Assembly (NCBI GenBank): GCA_030592645.1
Contig: JAUVIR010000024.1
Span: 1-44,714 of the forward strand
Length of the DNA: 44,714 bases
Origin: Candidatus Fermentibacterota bacterium
GTDB lineage: Bacteria > Fermentibacterota > Fermentibacteria > Fermentibacterales > JCC-6
Direction: 5' to 3'
The position numbers were made by a program, and so were the translations under genes. Positions 18,012-26,973 of the stretch are shown piece after piece. The notes under the pieces were generated by a model. The model was given only the letters and a program-made list of their open reading frames with translations, was not told where the DNA came from and searched no databases. The stretch's first letter is position 1; each line of letters begins with the position of its first letter.

Positions 18012-20408
18012 CTAACCCTTCACATAAGTTTGCAGCCATTCCTGGGTTTCCCAGAGTACATGCAGAATTGATTCCCGTGCTCTGTAACTATGGCTTTCAA
18101 GGGGAAGCATAACCAGTCTGGCAACTCCCCCAAGCCCCTTCAGGGCAGCGAAGAACCTCTCGCTCTGCATCGGGAAGGTTCCTGAATTGCTGTCTGCATC
18201 TCCATGAATGAGAAGTATCGGTTCGTCGACCAGGTCCGCGTTCATGAACGGCGACATTTCGATGTATATATCCTTGGCTTCCCAAAGCGATCTGTCCTCG
18301 GACTGGAAGCCGAAGGGCGTTAAGGTTCTGTTGTACGCCCCTGTCCTTGCCAGTCCCGCCGCGAAGAGATCCGAATGGGCAAGGAGATTCGCCGTCATGA
18401 AAGCGCCGTAGGAATGCCCCCCGATGGCTATTCTCTCAGGATCAGCCACTCCCATCCTGACAACTTCGTCAACTGCAGCCCCGGCGCTCATGACAAGCTG
18501 CTCTATGAAGGTATCGTTGGGCTGTTCATCTCCCTCACCGATGATGGGCATGGTCGGGTCATCAAGAACAGCGTATCCCTGGGTAAGCCAGATCAAAGGT
18601 GACCACCAGCCGATGTAATCGAACCTGCAGGGTGAACCTGATATCTGGCCGGCGGCGGAGGCCGAACGATAGTTTTGAGGATAGGCCCACATCACCATTG
18701 GAAGTGGACCATCTTCCGTGCTGTAACCCGGAGGCAGATAGAGTGTCGCTGAAAGATCAAGACCATCCTCACGTTTGTAGGTAATGAGCTCCTTATGCAT
18801 GCCGTCGAGGACCGTTACCGGATTTGAATAGAAAGTCACCTGTATGTCGGCATCGCTCGAAAGATCCCTGACATAGTAATTGGGGTAATCGTTAACCGAT
18901 TCCCTTAGAAACAGGAACCTGGTGCACTCATCATTAATGAACCTGGATGGGCGCTCGAAAAAGGGAGGCTGAGAATGAAAGAGCCTTTCAGCCTCCAGTG
19001 TGGAAAGATCCAGTCTGTCAAGGAACGGCCTGTCACCTTCGGGCGAAGCGCCGTCACCCGCAAGGTAGATTGAACCGCCATCGGGAGATGTAACAAGCAC
19101 ACTTTTTCCTCTGCTGTCGAGACGTGTTCTCGGTGTTCCAGGATCACTGTACCTGTCCTCCCATGAACGGTCGGCAAGCAGTTCGGCTTCGGAATCCGGT
19201 TGTCCCGGTCTTATTCTCCAGCCTCTTTCGTTCCTTGTGGGCCACCACCATTCGGAAACAATGGCAAGAGAATCGTTCCCCCAGACTATTCCGCCGAATC
19301 TGCTGGTCAGGTCCAGAAGCTCTGCCGGTTCTGCATCGAAGGGTGCTTCAAGCAGATAAATCCTGTCCCGGAGTTCAGCTTCCGCTCCCGCATCTCCTCC
19401 ATCAAGCGCTTCAGTCCAGCAGAGAGTGGCATCCGCGTCGCTTCTCCAGACAATGCTTCGCGGTCCCTCGAATGTACTCCCCGTAGCTATTGGGATTGCA
19501 TCCCTTACAGGGAAATCCGCTACTTCGAAAACAGTATTTCCTTCAGAGTCCCAGACTTCAACAAGTTCCGCGAATCTTCCGGCTGTTACCATATAGGAGA
19601 AAGGTCTCACCAGCTGTGAGACCAGCATGTACCGGGCATCAGGTGACGGAGAATAGTACCAGATGATTCCGGGGTCTCCGACTTTATCGATGCTGCCATC
19701 CATTCGGACAACAGACAATTGCGAAGTGAGGTAGTATTCAAAAAGATCCTCATCGCAGGGATTTTCAAGAAGGTCCTGGTAGGTTCGTGCCGGTGCCGCA
19801 GCCCCGGTTGTCTGCTGTATAACGGGACCCGAAGGAACAGGATTCGGAGCAGGGGGGTTTCCATGATCCTCCGGGATAATGCAGCAGATTATACCCGTAC
19901 CATCTGAGAGCCATTCCGGCCATTCGTTGGCGGTAAGGCTCAGAACTGCATCTGTCAGCTTCCGGGCCTCAGCCGGTTCAACATCAATTACCCAGAGTTC
20001 CACACCTTCGGAGGTTTCGTTGGTAAAAGCAACCATCGAGCCGTCAGACGACCAGCTTGTGCTGAGTATCCGGGGATTATCCGGCAGGGAGTGTACTTCC
20101 ACGGTTTCAAGTTCAGGGTACCTCAGAAGTGTAAGATCGACGAACCGTCTGGTCCGGCTTGGAGCAAAAGTCCGAGGGCTGAAACGCATACCGGCCAGTT
20201 TCATTTCTTCCTGCGCAAGCTCTGCAATTGAGGGATTCGCCTGAGGAAAACGAAGAAGCCAGCTCTGAAAATCAGGAGAAACGCTGGTCCATGGAGCCCA
20301 CTGAACATCAACTATGTCTATCAGCACCTGATCAGGCTCCATATAACCGGACGACGCACTTCCGTCTGAACCGGACAGGATTATTAAAATTGCAACTATC
20401 AAACACAT
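18012..20408 (-). CDS. S9 peptidase, glutamyl endopeptidase-like
   Basis: This is a 798-residue secreted serine peptidase of the prolyl oligopeptidase clan. The first 20 residues are a signal peptide. A long propeller-like middle (e.g. STSWSSDGSMVAFTN) precedes an alpha/beta hydrolase domain. The catalytic triad is visible: Ser666 in GGHSYGAFM, Asp739 in HGDAD, His773 in LESHSYRAR. The stretch ARTGAYNRTLTPFGFQ and the phrase NSGTFPMQSERF closely resemble the chloroplast/bacterial glutamyl endopeptidase group, so cleavage after Glu is a reasonable guess. It is transcribed away from the C25 peptidase and ends at the shared terminator. Confidence 0.92.
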   Translation of the reverse strand: MCLIVAILIILSGSDGSASSGYMEPDQVLIDIVDVQWAPWTSVSPDFQSWLLRFPQANPSIAELAQEEMKLAGMRFSPRTFAPSRTRRFVDLTLLRYPELETVEVHSLPDNPRILSTSWSSDGSMVAFTNETSEGVELWVIDVEPAEARKLTDAVLSLTANEWPEWLSDGTGIICCIIPEDHGNPPAPNPVPSGPVIQQTTGAAAPARTYQDLLENPCDEDLFEYYLTSQLSVVRMDGSIDKVGDPGIIWYYSPSPDARYMLVSQLVRPFSYMVTAGRFAELVEVWDSEGNTVFEVADFPVRDAIPIATGSTFEGPRSIVWRSDADATLCWTEALDGGDAGAEAELRDRIYLLEAPFDAEPAELLDLTSRFGGIVWGNDSLAIVSEWWWPTRNERGWRIRPGQPDSEAELLADRSWEDRYSDPGTPRTRLDSRGKSVLVTSPDGGSIYLAGDGASPEGDRPFLDRLDLSTLEAERLFHSQPPFFERPSRFINDECTRFLFLRESVNDYPNYYVRDLSSDADIQVTFYSNPVTVLDGMHKELITYKREDGLDLSATLYLPPGYSTEDGPLPMVMWAYPQNYRSASAAGQISGSPCRFDYIGWWSPLIWLTQGYAVLDDPTMPIIGEGDEQPNDTFIEQLVMSAGAAVDEVVRMGVADPERIAIGGHSYGAFMTANLLAHSDLFAAGLARTGAYNRTLTPFGFQSEDRSLWEAKDIYIEMSPFMNADLVDEPILLIHGDADSNSGTFPMQSERFFAALKGLGGVARLVMLPLESHSYRARESILHVLWETQEWLQTYVKG

Positions 20409-20620
20409 AATGATGCCCTTTCCTGAATAAACACTGAACCACGAAACTCTTATTCAAAGTAAATATACGACAGATTTCATAATCCGCAGGATCAGCCATA
20501 AATTTCATACGGGATATCGTATGGACATTGAAGTTCAAATCCTGTATAAAGATATATATTGGATAAATGTATTTGATTGAATAAATTGCTGTTGGTTACT
20601 CACAATGAAATGGAAGTATT

Positions 20621-23056
20621 ATGAAAACGACTGCTTTTGTTCTTCTGATCCTCTGCGGTTCTCTGTTCGCGGACTGGATCGATTTCGGATTCGATGCTGT
20701 TGATCATGCAACGGTAACGGTTATTGAATCCACACCCTCAGGCATGGTTGTTGATGTGGTGATTCCGGGCATAGGTCTGACCGAGACCTTCGAGGACGGG
20801 CTGGATTTCACCATTCTCAACGTGCCCGGTATGACCATCTCCGCTCTTGAACCAGGTTACCCGCAGCTTCCAAAAGTTTCGTTCCTCGCGGCGCTGCCTG
20901 AAAACTCGTCGGTAACCTTCACTGTTGAATCGATGAAAACAGTGGAAATAGGGCAGATCACACCTTACCCTATGCAGCCCATTCCGTACGATAACGATGA
21001 TATGCCGCCCTTCACATACGTGCCATCCGCATATCAGGCTGGAAGCTATCCGGATGAGACGGCCCACTGCAAGGTCGACGGCATCCTCAGGGGAGTAACG
21101 GTAGGACGCTTCGCGGTCAATCCCATTATCTGGGACCCCTCAACAAATGAGCTTTCAGTATGCTGTTATATCAGATTAAATATAGATTTCGGAGGCACAG
21201 TCAGTGTTGACGAAAGACTGTACTCCAGATACTTCGAGCCAACCTACAATCAGGTTCTTGTGAATGCGGACATTCTGGGAGAACCTCAGAGAACATCGTA
21301 TGCAAACACATCAGGACCTGTATATGCGCGTAACATAAGAGAAGCCAGGGATATCGATGCCGCTGATCTTCTGATCATCGCGGGAGACGATTTTGTTGAC
21401 ACCTTAATAGAAGATTTCGTAACCGCCAAGTGGGAACAGGGTTACCTTCCGGCTGTAGTTGCCGCGGGAACCTGGACGTATACCGAAATAAAGGATTACA
21501 TACAGTACGCCTACGATAACTGGATAATCCCCCCTTCTTTCGTTCTCATGGTGGGAGACGGTCCTGAATTGACCGCATATAATGCACCCACCGGTATCTG
21601 GAGTGATAACAGATTTGTCTGTGTGGATGGAAGCGATTATATGGCTGACATTTATCATGGAAGATTCGCCACCCCCACAGATTTCTATCCCAACATCGAG
21701 GCAAAACAGCTGAAATGGCAGTTCGACCCGATAATGGATTATGATTTCTGGAATACAGTCCTTTGCGCCGGTGAGCTGGAACTCTCCGGACAAACCTCCA
21801 CCAGATGGTTCCTCTACACCTGCGAAACCGTACATGACACCTATGAGGATCTATACGGCAAAGTCGCGACAAGGGTTTATGTTAAAAACTCATCGGCTTC
21901 CCCCCCATTTTACTACAACCCCGGTCTTCCCTCAAATGGAGAAGTGGTTCCAGCAGAGATAACATTTAACGGAACCACATCGGATATTATTGATTCCATA
22001 AACGACGGAATCTTCATTATTCAGCACAGAGACCATGGAGGTGTAACCGGCTGGAGCAATCCGTCGTTCCACATTTCAAATTTCGCAAGCCTCACCAACG
22101 GTATGGAGGCTCCCGTTGTATTCAGCTTCAACTGCCTTACCGGACAGTTCTACCAGAACCTCTGCTTTGCCGAGGCTCTTGCAAGAATGGAGGGCGGAGC
22201 AACTGCCGTTGTGGCTGCATGCGCTTCATCCTACAGTTATTTCAACGACTACATGGTTTACGGATGCTACATGAGCTTCAACGATGATTTCGTCTCGCCT
22301 CCTTTCAGTTACACCAATCCTTCGGGAGGTTACCTGGCCGGACAGATGATGATGAACGGCAAACTTGAGATGCAGGCTGCCGCCCCCTTCAACCCTTACT
22401 CAAGCAGCAACTGGGAGGCATACGCCGAGGATGAATGGGATCTTTTCATGGTCTTTGGCGATCCAACCATGGACATGAGAACTGAAGTTCCGGTGGAGCT
22501 CAATGTCACACCTCCAGCCACGCTTCCACCGGGCACAAGTGAAGCTCTCTTCCAGGTTTCCATGCCTGATGATGGCGCAGTATCCGGAGCTCTGGTCTGT
22601 CTTCGCAAGGATGCTGACAGTCTCTACGCCACGGGCCTTACAGATGCAACCGGAGCAGTAACACTGGTATTCGATCCCATAGGTGACCTGCCTGAAATAG
22701 ACTGGATGGTTACCGCCCATAACGCTCTACCCGAAACAGGGATAATAAACACCGTTGGAATAGCGGGGGGATCAGGACCAGCACTGTTCAGCTCCGGGAC
22801 ACCATTCCCCAATCCTGGCCGATCGATGATCTTCCCTGTGACCGTCTCAGGGACAGGTAACTTCGAGCTGATCATTTATGACCTTACGGGCAGAGCTGTT
22901 GAAACCCTCCATTCCGGCGAACTGGCAGAGGGTTCGCACGACCTCATCTGGAACGGTACATGCGGCGGCTCGCAGGCGCCTGCGGGTATATATATGGTGA
23001 AGTATTCCTCAAGTGATGGAACCGTAGGAATTCATAAGGTAGTGCTTATTAACTGA
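20621..23056 (+). CDS. Gingipain-type C25 cysteine peptidase with sorting domain
   Basis: This is an 811-residue secreted cysteine peptidase. A signal peptide (TTAFVLLILCGSLFA) is followed by a C25 propeptide region containing EPGYPQLPKVSFLAALP, the catalytic domain from about residue 235 (DLLIIAGDDF), an Ig-like segment (PVELNVTPPATLPPG) and a C-terminal FlgD/type A sorting domain (PFPNPGRSMIFPV, IYDLTGRAVETLHSGEL, APAGIYMVKYS). The likely catalytic His is His472 (HRDHGG) and the Cys is Cys505 (SFNCLTG), 33 residues apart as in RgpB. It probably reaches the cell surface by a type IX-like route. A strong terminator follows. Confidence 0.93.
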   Translation: MKTTAFVLLILCGSLFADWIDFGFDAVDHATVTVIESTPSGMVVDVVIPGIGLTETFEDGLDFTILNVPGMTISALEPGYPQLPKVSFLAALPENSSVTFTVESMKTVEIGQITPYPMQPIPYDNDDMPPFTYVPSAYQAGSYPDETAHCKVDGILRGVTVGRFAVNPIIWDPSTNELSVCCYIRLNIDFGGTVSVDERLYSRYFEPTYNQVLVNADILGEPQRTSYANTSGPVYARNIREARDIDAADLLIIAGDDFVDTLIEDFVTAKWEQGYLPAVVAAGTWTYTEIKDYIQYAYDNWIIPPSFVLMVGDGPELTAYNAPTGIWSDNRFVCVDGSDYMADIYHGRFATPTDFYPNIEAKQLKWQFDPIMDYDFWNTVLCAGELELSGQTSTRWFLYTCETVHDTYEDLYGKVATRVYVKNSSASPPFYYNPGLPSNGEVVPAEITFNGTTSDIIDSINDGIFIIQHRDHGGVTGWSNPSFHISNFASLTNGMEAPVVFSFNCLTGQFYQNLCFAEALARMEGGATAVVAACASSYSYFNDYMVYGCYMSFNDDFVSPPFSYTNPSGGYLAGQMMMNGKLEMQAAAPFNPYSSSNWEAYAEDEWDLFMVFGDPTMDMRTEVPVELNVTPPATLPPGTSEALFQVSMPDDGAVSGALVCLRKDADSLYATGLTDATGAVTLVFDPIGDLPEIDWMVTAHNALPETGIINTVGIAGGSGPALFSSGTPFPNPGRSMIFPVTVSGTGNFELIIYDLTGRAVETLHSGELAEGSHDLIWNGTCGGSQAPAGIYMVKYSSSDGTVGIHKVVLIN

Positions 23057-23080
23057 TCATTAATAAAAAGAAATGTGATT

Positions 23081-23111
23081 CCCGCTCCGCTTCCGGCGGA
23101 GCGGGTTTTTT
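23081..23111 (+). terminator. Intrinsic terminator after C25 peptidase
   Basis: A ten-base perfect GC-rich stem (CCCGCTCCGC / GCGGAGCGGG) with a five-base loop is followed by six T. It closes the C25 peptidase transcript and separates it from the promoter of the helicase gene. Confidence 0.95.
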
Positions 23112-23115
23112 CGTG

Positions 23116-23144
23116 GTGACAGCACCTATGGTATTGTATATAGT
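23116..23144 (+). promoter_or_regulatory. Sigma-70-type promoter, predicted leaderless mRNA
   Basis: GTGACA (-35, 5 of 6 consensus bases), a 17-base spacer and TATAGT (-10, 5 of 6). A start seven bases after the -10 falls on the A of the ATG at 23151. No ribosome site precedes that ATG, which fits a leaderless message. Confidence 0.55.
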
Positions 23145-23150
23145 AAACGT

Positions 23151-25535
23151 ATGATTACCGGATACGATCCTGAAACAAAAACGTTCAGAACAGGAATCGG
23201 AGACCTCCTGAATTTCGGATGGCTGCCGGATTCCCTTGTGCCCTCCGATAACCCCCTCAGCATCCATGCAAGACAGAGGGTTCACTCTGCATTTGCACGC
23301 AGCATGGTCAGAAATGGCTGGGAGAAGGAAGTTTCAGTAAATCTTGATCTCGATGTAATGGGTATCAGGTTCTTAATCAGGGGAAGGCTTGATCTGATCC
23401 GTGAATCGGACGGTTCTGTGGAAGTTCTGGAGATCAAAACCCTTGATGGAAAACCGGATTTCACCGATCCCGTTCAAAGCAGAAGAAACAATTCACTTCA
23501 GTTATACTTTTACACGAAGGCTCTCTCTTCTGCGCGGGGGCTCACTCCTGATTCCATCAGCGCAAGCCTGGTCTTCCTTTCAATGGACGACACCGCGGAG
23601 CCGGAGGCTCACTACTTCCCGCTGGATCTGTCAGCTGATGAACTGGAAAGATCATGGCTGCATCACATCAGGGATACGGCGGAATTCCTCATAGCTGAAG
23701 ATTCAAGGAAGAGCATTCAGCTTTCCGCTCTGGGCGGATTCCATTTTCCGTACAATTCAACAAGGCCGGGACAGCAGGAAATACTGAGCGATGTCGAATA
23801 CTGCATTGAAAACCATGGATACCTCATGATCGGGGCGCCTACCGGCACAGGGAAAACAGCCGCGGTTCTCACAGGTGCGCTCCGGGCGACCCTGCCGGGA
23901 AGGCTCACACTTTTCTTCCTGACTGCCAAGAATACACACAAATCGATCGTCCTTGAGACACTCAGGATAATCATCGAAAAAGGAGTACCGCTCAGAGGGA
24001 TTGTAATAACAGCCAGATCGGAAGTATGCCACAGGAACAGGCCCCGCTGTCTCCCTGACGATTGCCCCTACGCTATGGATTTTCGCGATAAAATACATGA
24101 ATCAGGGGTTATGAAGGAACTTCTCGATCATCAGATAATCGGTCCGGATATCCTGAAAGCCATGGCGGAGCATACCGGTGTTTGCGCATTCGAACTGGGG
24201 CTGTACCTGGCTGTTCAGTGCGATATTGTGATCTGTGACTACAACTATGTATTCGATCCTCACGTCTTTCTGAAACGGTTCTTTCTTGAGCAAAACACCG
24301 CTGAAAAGTGTACCCTTCTTATAGATGAGGCAGCGAACCTTCCTTCAAGGGCAATGGATTACTATTCCCCGGAGATCAGACTCTCCTGGATAGAGGAGCT
24401 TATGGAATACGGCAGCTGCACGGCCCGGAGAAGGAAGCTTCTCCGCCCCTGGATGAAAGGATTCGGAGAATGGGCGATCCTTCTTGAGAATTCAGGAGAA
24501 GACGAGATCGAACTGCCATCCGATACTGAAATTCCTCTCCAGACAGACAGCTGGTTCAGAGAGATAACCGAATTGCGCGATCCTCCCGAACCATTGAGAG
24601 ATATGTTCAAGGCGATAATTGATTTCTCAAAGATCTCCGGGGTTTCTGACAGCAGATATCATCTGCTCTATCGCCGGGAAAATGATGATCGTATACTGCA
24701 GTGGTTCTGTACTGACCCATCTCTGTTCCTGCGGGAAAGGCTTGAAACCTGTCACAGCTCGATAGCCTTTTCAGCAACACTGACACCTTTCAACCATTTC
24801 GAGTACCTTCTGGGGTTCCCGGATGAAGGCAGGACTGTTTCAAGGAAGATCGCATGGCCTTTCCCTAAAGAGAATCTGGGAGTATGGATTTCTCCTGTTA
24901 TCGATACCAGATACAGAAGCAGAAAGGAGTCCGCTGCCTTTCTTGCGCGTAAAATATGCGAGATATACTCTTCAATGACAGGCACATGGCTTGTGTTCTT
25001 TCCCTCTTACGTATACCTTGAACTCATCGCTGATCACCTTAAGGACAGTTCAGTTCCGCTTCTCATTCAGACTCCGGGGATGAGCCGCGAAGAGAGAGCC
25101 GGGTTCATCGAACGCATCGAATCGGAGAATCAGCTTGTTCTAACCGTCTCCGGAGGAGTCTTTTCCGAAGGCATAGACCTCCGCTCGGAGAATCTTCTCG
25201 GAGCGATAGTAGTCGGACCATCACTCCCGGGCATGAACCTCCGCATGAAACTACTTTCGGATAGCTACCGTTTACGAGAATTGGATCCATTTATTCATAC
25301 CTGGGCAATTCCCGGGATGGTCCGGGTGATCCAGGCTGCTGGAAGACTTATCAGAAACAGTATGGAACGAAAAGCTCTGGTGCTGATCGGAAAAAGATTC
25401 ACGAAGTATCCCTATCTCGATCTTCTTCCGGAACACTGGTTCAGGGATGGTTCGATTCAATTGCTTTGCGGCGGGGTCAGCGGAATCACGGATTTTTTGA
25501 GGAAAGAAAAAGGCGGCACAAAAGCGCCGCCCTGA
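23151..25535 (+). CDS. PD-(D/E)XK nuclease fused to XPD/DinG-type helicase
   Basis: This is a 794-residue two-domain DNA enzyme. Residues about 1-150 are a RecB/Cas4-like nuclease: RGRLDLI (Asp81), VLEIKT (Glu94, Lys96) and QLYFY (Gln117). From about 210 a superfamily 2 helicase follows: PTGTGKT with Lys235, four cysteines at 293, 300, 305 and 345 (EVCHRNRPRC, DDCPYA, VCAFE) spaced for a 4Fe-4S cluster as in XPD, Walker B LLIDEAAN (DEAA rather than DEAH), and in the C-terminal lobe GGVFSEGIDL and VIQAAGRLIRN. It should unwind DNA 5' to 3' and cut it, in repair or removal of displaced strands. It stands alone, with no neighbouring defence genes. Confidence 0.92.
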   Translation: MITGYDPETKTFRTGIGDLLNFGWLPDSLVPSDNPLSIHARQRVHSAFARSMVRNGWEKEVSVNLDLDVMGIRFLIRGRLDLIRESDGSVEVLEIKTLDGKPDFTDPVQSRRNNSLQLYFYTKALSSARGLTPDSISASLVFLSMDDTAEPEAHYFPLDLSADELERSWLHHIRDTAEFLIAEDSRKSIQLSALGGFHFPYNSTRPGQQEILSDVEYCIENHGYLMIGAPTGTGKTAAVLTGALRATLPGRLTLFFLTAKNTHKSIVLETLRIIIEKGVPLRGIVITARSEVCHRNRPRCLPDDCPYAMDFRDKIHESGVMKELLDHQIIGPDILKAMAEHTGVCAFELGLYLAVQCDIVICDYNYVFDPHVFLKRFFLEQNTAEKCTLLIDEAANLPSRAMDYYSPEIRLSWIEELMEYGSCTARRRKLLRPWMKGFGEWAILLENSGEDEIELPSDTEIPLQTDSWFREITELRDPPEPLRDMFKAIIDFSKISGVSDSRYHLLYRRENDDRILQWFCTDPSLFLRERLETCHSSIAFSATLTPFNHFEYLLGFPDEGRTVSRKIAWPFPKENLGVWISPVIDTRYRSRKESAAFLARKICEIYSSMTGTWLVFFPSYVYLELIADHLKDSSVPLLIQTPGMSREERAGFIERIESENQLVLTVSGGVFSEGIDLRSENLLGAIVVGPSLPGMNLRMKLLSDSYRLRELDPFIHTWAIPGMVRVIQAAGRLIRNSMERKALVLIGKRFTKYPYLDLLPEHWFRDGSIQLLCGGVSGITDFLRKEKGGTKAPP
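25507..25531 (-). terminator. Intrinsic terminator for the Glu-rich lipoprotein gene
   Basis: Read on the minus strand: GGCGGC, an eight-base loop, GCCGCC, then TTTTTC. It lies inside the last codons of the converging helicase gene, so the two transcripts overlap at their ends. Confidence 0.75.
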
Positions 25536-25557
25536 TCTATTGAGAGAATCGTTTCTC

Positions 25558-25920
25558 TTAAAGTATCTCTTCCAGAGCCTCTCCGGCTTCCTCAAGAGCT
25601 TCTTCAGTCTCTTCTACGACTTCTTCTACAGCTTCTTCGGTCTCTTCAATAACTTCTTCGATCTCTTCTACGATTTCCTCTGGAATTTCTGTGGTTTCTT
25701 CAAGGATCTCTTCCACTTCTTCAAGAGCTTCTTCAGTCTCTTCAAGAGCCTCTTCCAGTGCTTCCTCAGCCTCTTCAACGGCTTCTTCAGTAGTCTCTAC
25801 AGTTTCTGTTGTCTCGACTGTTTCCTCGACTACGTCAGTTGTATCCTCGGCAGGCTCTCCACAGCCAGCGGCAAGCACAAGAATGAAAGCGGTGATGATT
25901 CCAGTTAACAAATACTTCAC
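25558..25920 (-). CDS. Extremely Glu-rich lipoprotein
   Basis: The signal peptide ends in VLAAGC, so Cys20 should carry lipid. After that about 47 of 101 residues are Glu, two are Asp, and there is no Lys, Arg or His. The pattern is EE pairs every three to four residues separated by Ala, Leu, Val, Ile or Thr (e.g. ALEEVEEILEET), which suggests a long helix or coiled coil with one hydrophobic face. The start is GTG at 25920 with AAGGAGC five bases ahead. A promoter with a palindrome lies upstream, and a terminator follows. Function is unknown; a surface spacer, cation trap or partner of basic proteins are guesses. The open frame on the opposite strand is a shadow of the repeat. Confidence 0.85.
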   Translation of the reverse strand: MKYLLTGIITAFILVLAAGCGEPAEDTTDVVEETVETTETVETTEEAVEEAEEALEEALEETEEALEEVEEILEETTEIPEEIVEEIEEVIEETEEAVEEVVEETEEALEEAGEALEEIL

Positions 25921-25995
25921 ATTTGCTCCTTTCGGTGTTTCTAATCTTGATATCTAAATCATAAATGAGAAGAATATCTCCATATACAAGCGGGA

Positions 25996-26034
25996 TACAT
26001 AAGGAATTGTGTTTTCTATGTCAAGAACTGACAT
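25996..26034 (-). promoter_or_regulatory. Putative promoter with palindromic operator
   Basis: On the minus strand TTGACA (26019-26024, a full -35 match) is followed after 17 bases by TATGTA (25996-26001, a weak -10). A perfect inverted repeat ATGTCA-N5-TGACAT covers 26018-26034 and overlaps the -35. It could be a repressor site for the Glu-rich lipoprotein gene, whose GTG lies about 70 bases after the predicted start. Confidence 0.45.
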
Positions 26035-26064
26035 CGGAGTAAGCTGCCTTTGAATTGCGGATTA

Positions 26065-26973
26065 TCAGCTGAACAGTGACAGCACCTTCAATGTGTTTCT
26101 GAAATGTACTTTGGCTATCTCGTCCAGAACATCCGCTCCGAACTCCCTGACGAACTTCTTTGCAGCTGTATCGATCTTTTCTCCCGCGCCTGAGAGGGCA
26201 GCGATTCCGAATTTCCGCGAAATCCGATCCAGTCCATCAAGATACGCATCCCTGGCGAGGATGGATGCTGCCGCCACAGCCGGGTCCGATTCAGCTCTGA
26301 TATGAAGATCAAGCAGGTAGTCTCCTTCGGGAAGAAGGTATGCAATCCGTTTTTCGCTGCAGAATTTGTCTATGATGACCCTGCCCGGCATTGATGTTCT
26401 ACTCAGAAGATCACGGATGGCTTCTGCATGGCACTCGGCCAGCAGATCAAGACTGTTCTTTCCCTTTCTGGAGAGCTCATCGAACCTTCTGTTGTAATCC
26501 AGCGGTGATACGGATACAATGGAGAAATATCCGCTGGAGGAACTTCTGATCCGCTGCGCATACTCCCGCACTGAATCATTGCTGAGCTGTTTGGAATCGG
26601 TTATACCGATTCTGCGGTACTGCTCCGCGCGATTCTGATCTACATAAACTGCGGCCACGGTCAGCGGTCCCATGTACTCTCCCTTCCCCGCTTCGTCGGA
26701 ACCTGTCCAGGTACCGCCGGGGATAATGGGAGAATCCGGCAGCAGGATCTCTTTTATTCTCTTCGATAGATCAGCATCACCACCTGATGAAACCACAGAG
26801 AATCCCTTTTTCGCAGAGTAGTAGAAGTTGATACCGCAATTTCTGCCGTTCATCGTGAAGGTCATACGAATACCGTTTGACAGTATTCTTCTATCCGCGG
26901 CGCTGATTCCTGATTTCTCAAGTTTACCTGCCGCGGAATCAACCAGATGCGAGAGTTCTTCGCCGGGAATCAC
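26065..26973 (-). CDS. rnhC: Ribonuclease HIII
   Basis: RNase HIII cuts the RNA strand of RNA-DNA hybrids. The 302-residue protein has an N-terminal TBP-like substrate-binding domain (NGRNCGINFYYSAKKGFSVVSSG) and then the catalytic domain with GSDEAGKGEYMGPLTVAAV, ITDSKQLS, and RAESDPAVAAASILARDAYL. The GxG pattern after the first Asp-Glu pair and the N-terminal domain separate it from RNase HII. The start is GTG at 26973, overlapping the DUF3108 stop as GTGA. It is the last gene of a three-gene unit. Confidence 0.93.
   Translation of the reverse strand: MIPGEELSHLVDSAAGKLEKSGISAADRRILSNGIRMTFTMNGRNCGINFYYSAKKGFSVVSSGGDADLSKRIKEILLPDSPIIPGGTWTGSDEAGKGEYMGPLTVAAVYVDQNRAEQYRRIGITDSKQLSNDSVREYAQRIRSSSSGYFSIVSVSPLDYNRRFDELSRKGKNSLDLLAECHAEAIRDLLSRTSMPGRVIIDKFCSEKRIAYLLPEGDYLLDLHIRAESDPAVAAASILARDAYLDGLDRISRKFGIAALSGAGEKIDTAAKKFVREFGADVLDEIAKVHFRNTLKVLSLFS

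Noticed and set aside
20525..20545. GTTCAAATCC, T-loop-like sequence
   Set aside because: No matching T stem, acceptor stem or anticodon arm around it, so not a tRNA.
25540..25908. Plus-strand ORF rich in Phe, Ser and Leu
   Set aside because: It is the antisense of the Glu-rich repeat (GAAGAG reads as CTCTTC). It has no ribosome site, while the opposite frame has a signal peptide, lipobox and GGAGC site.
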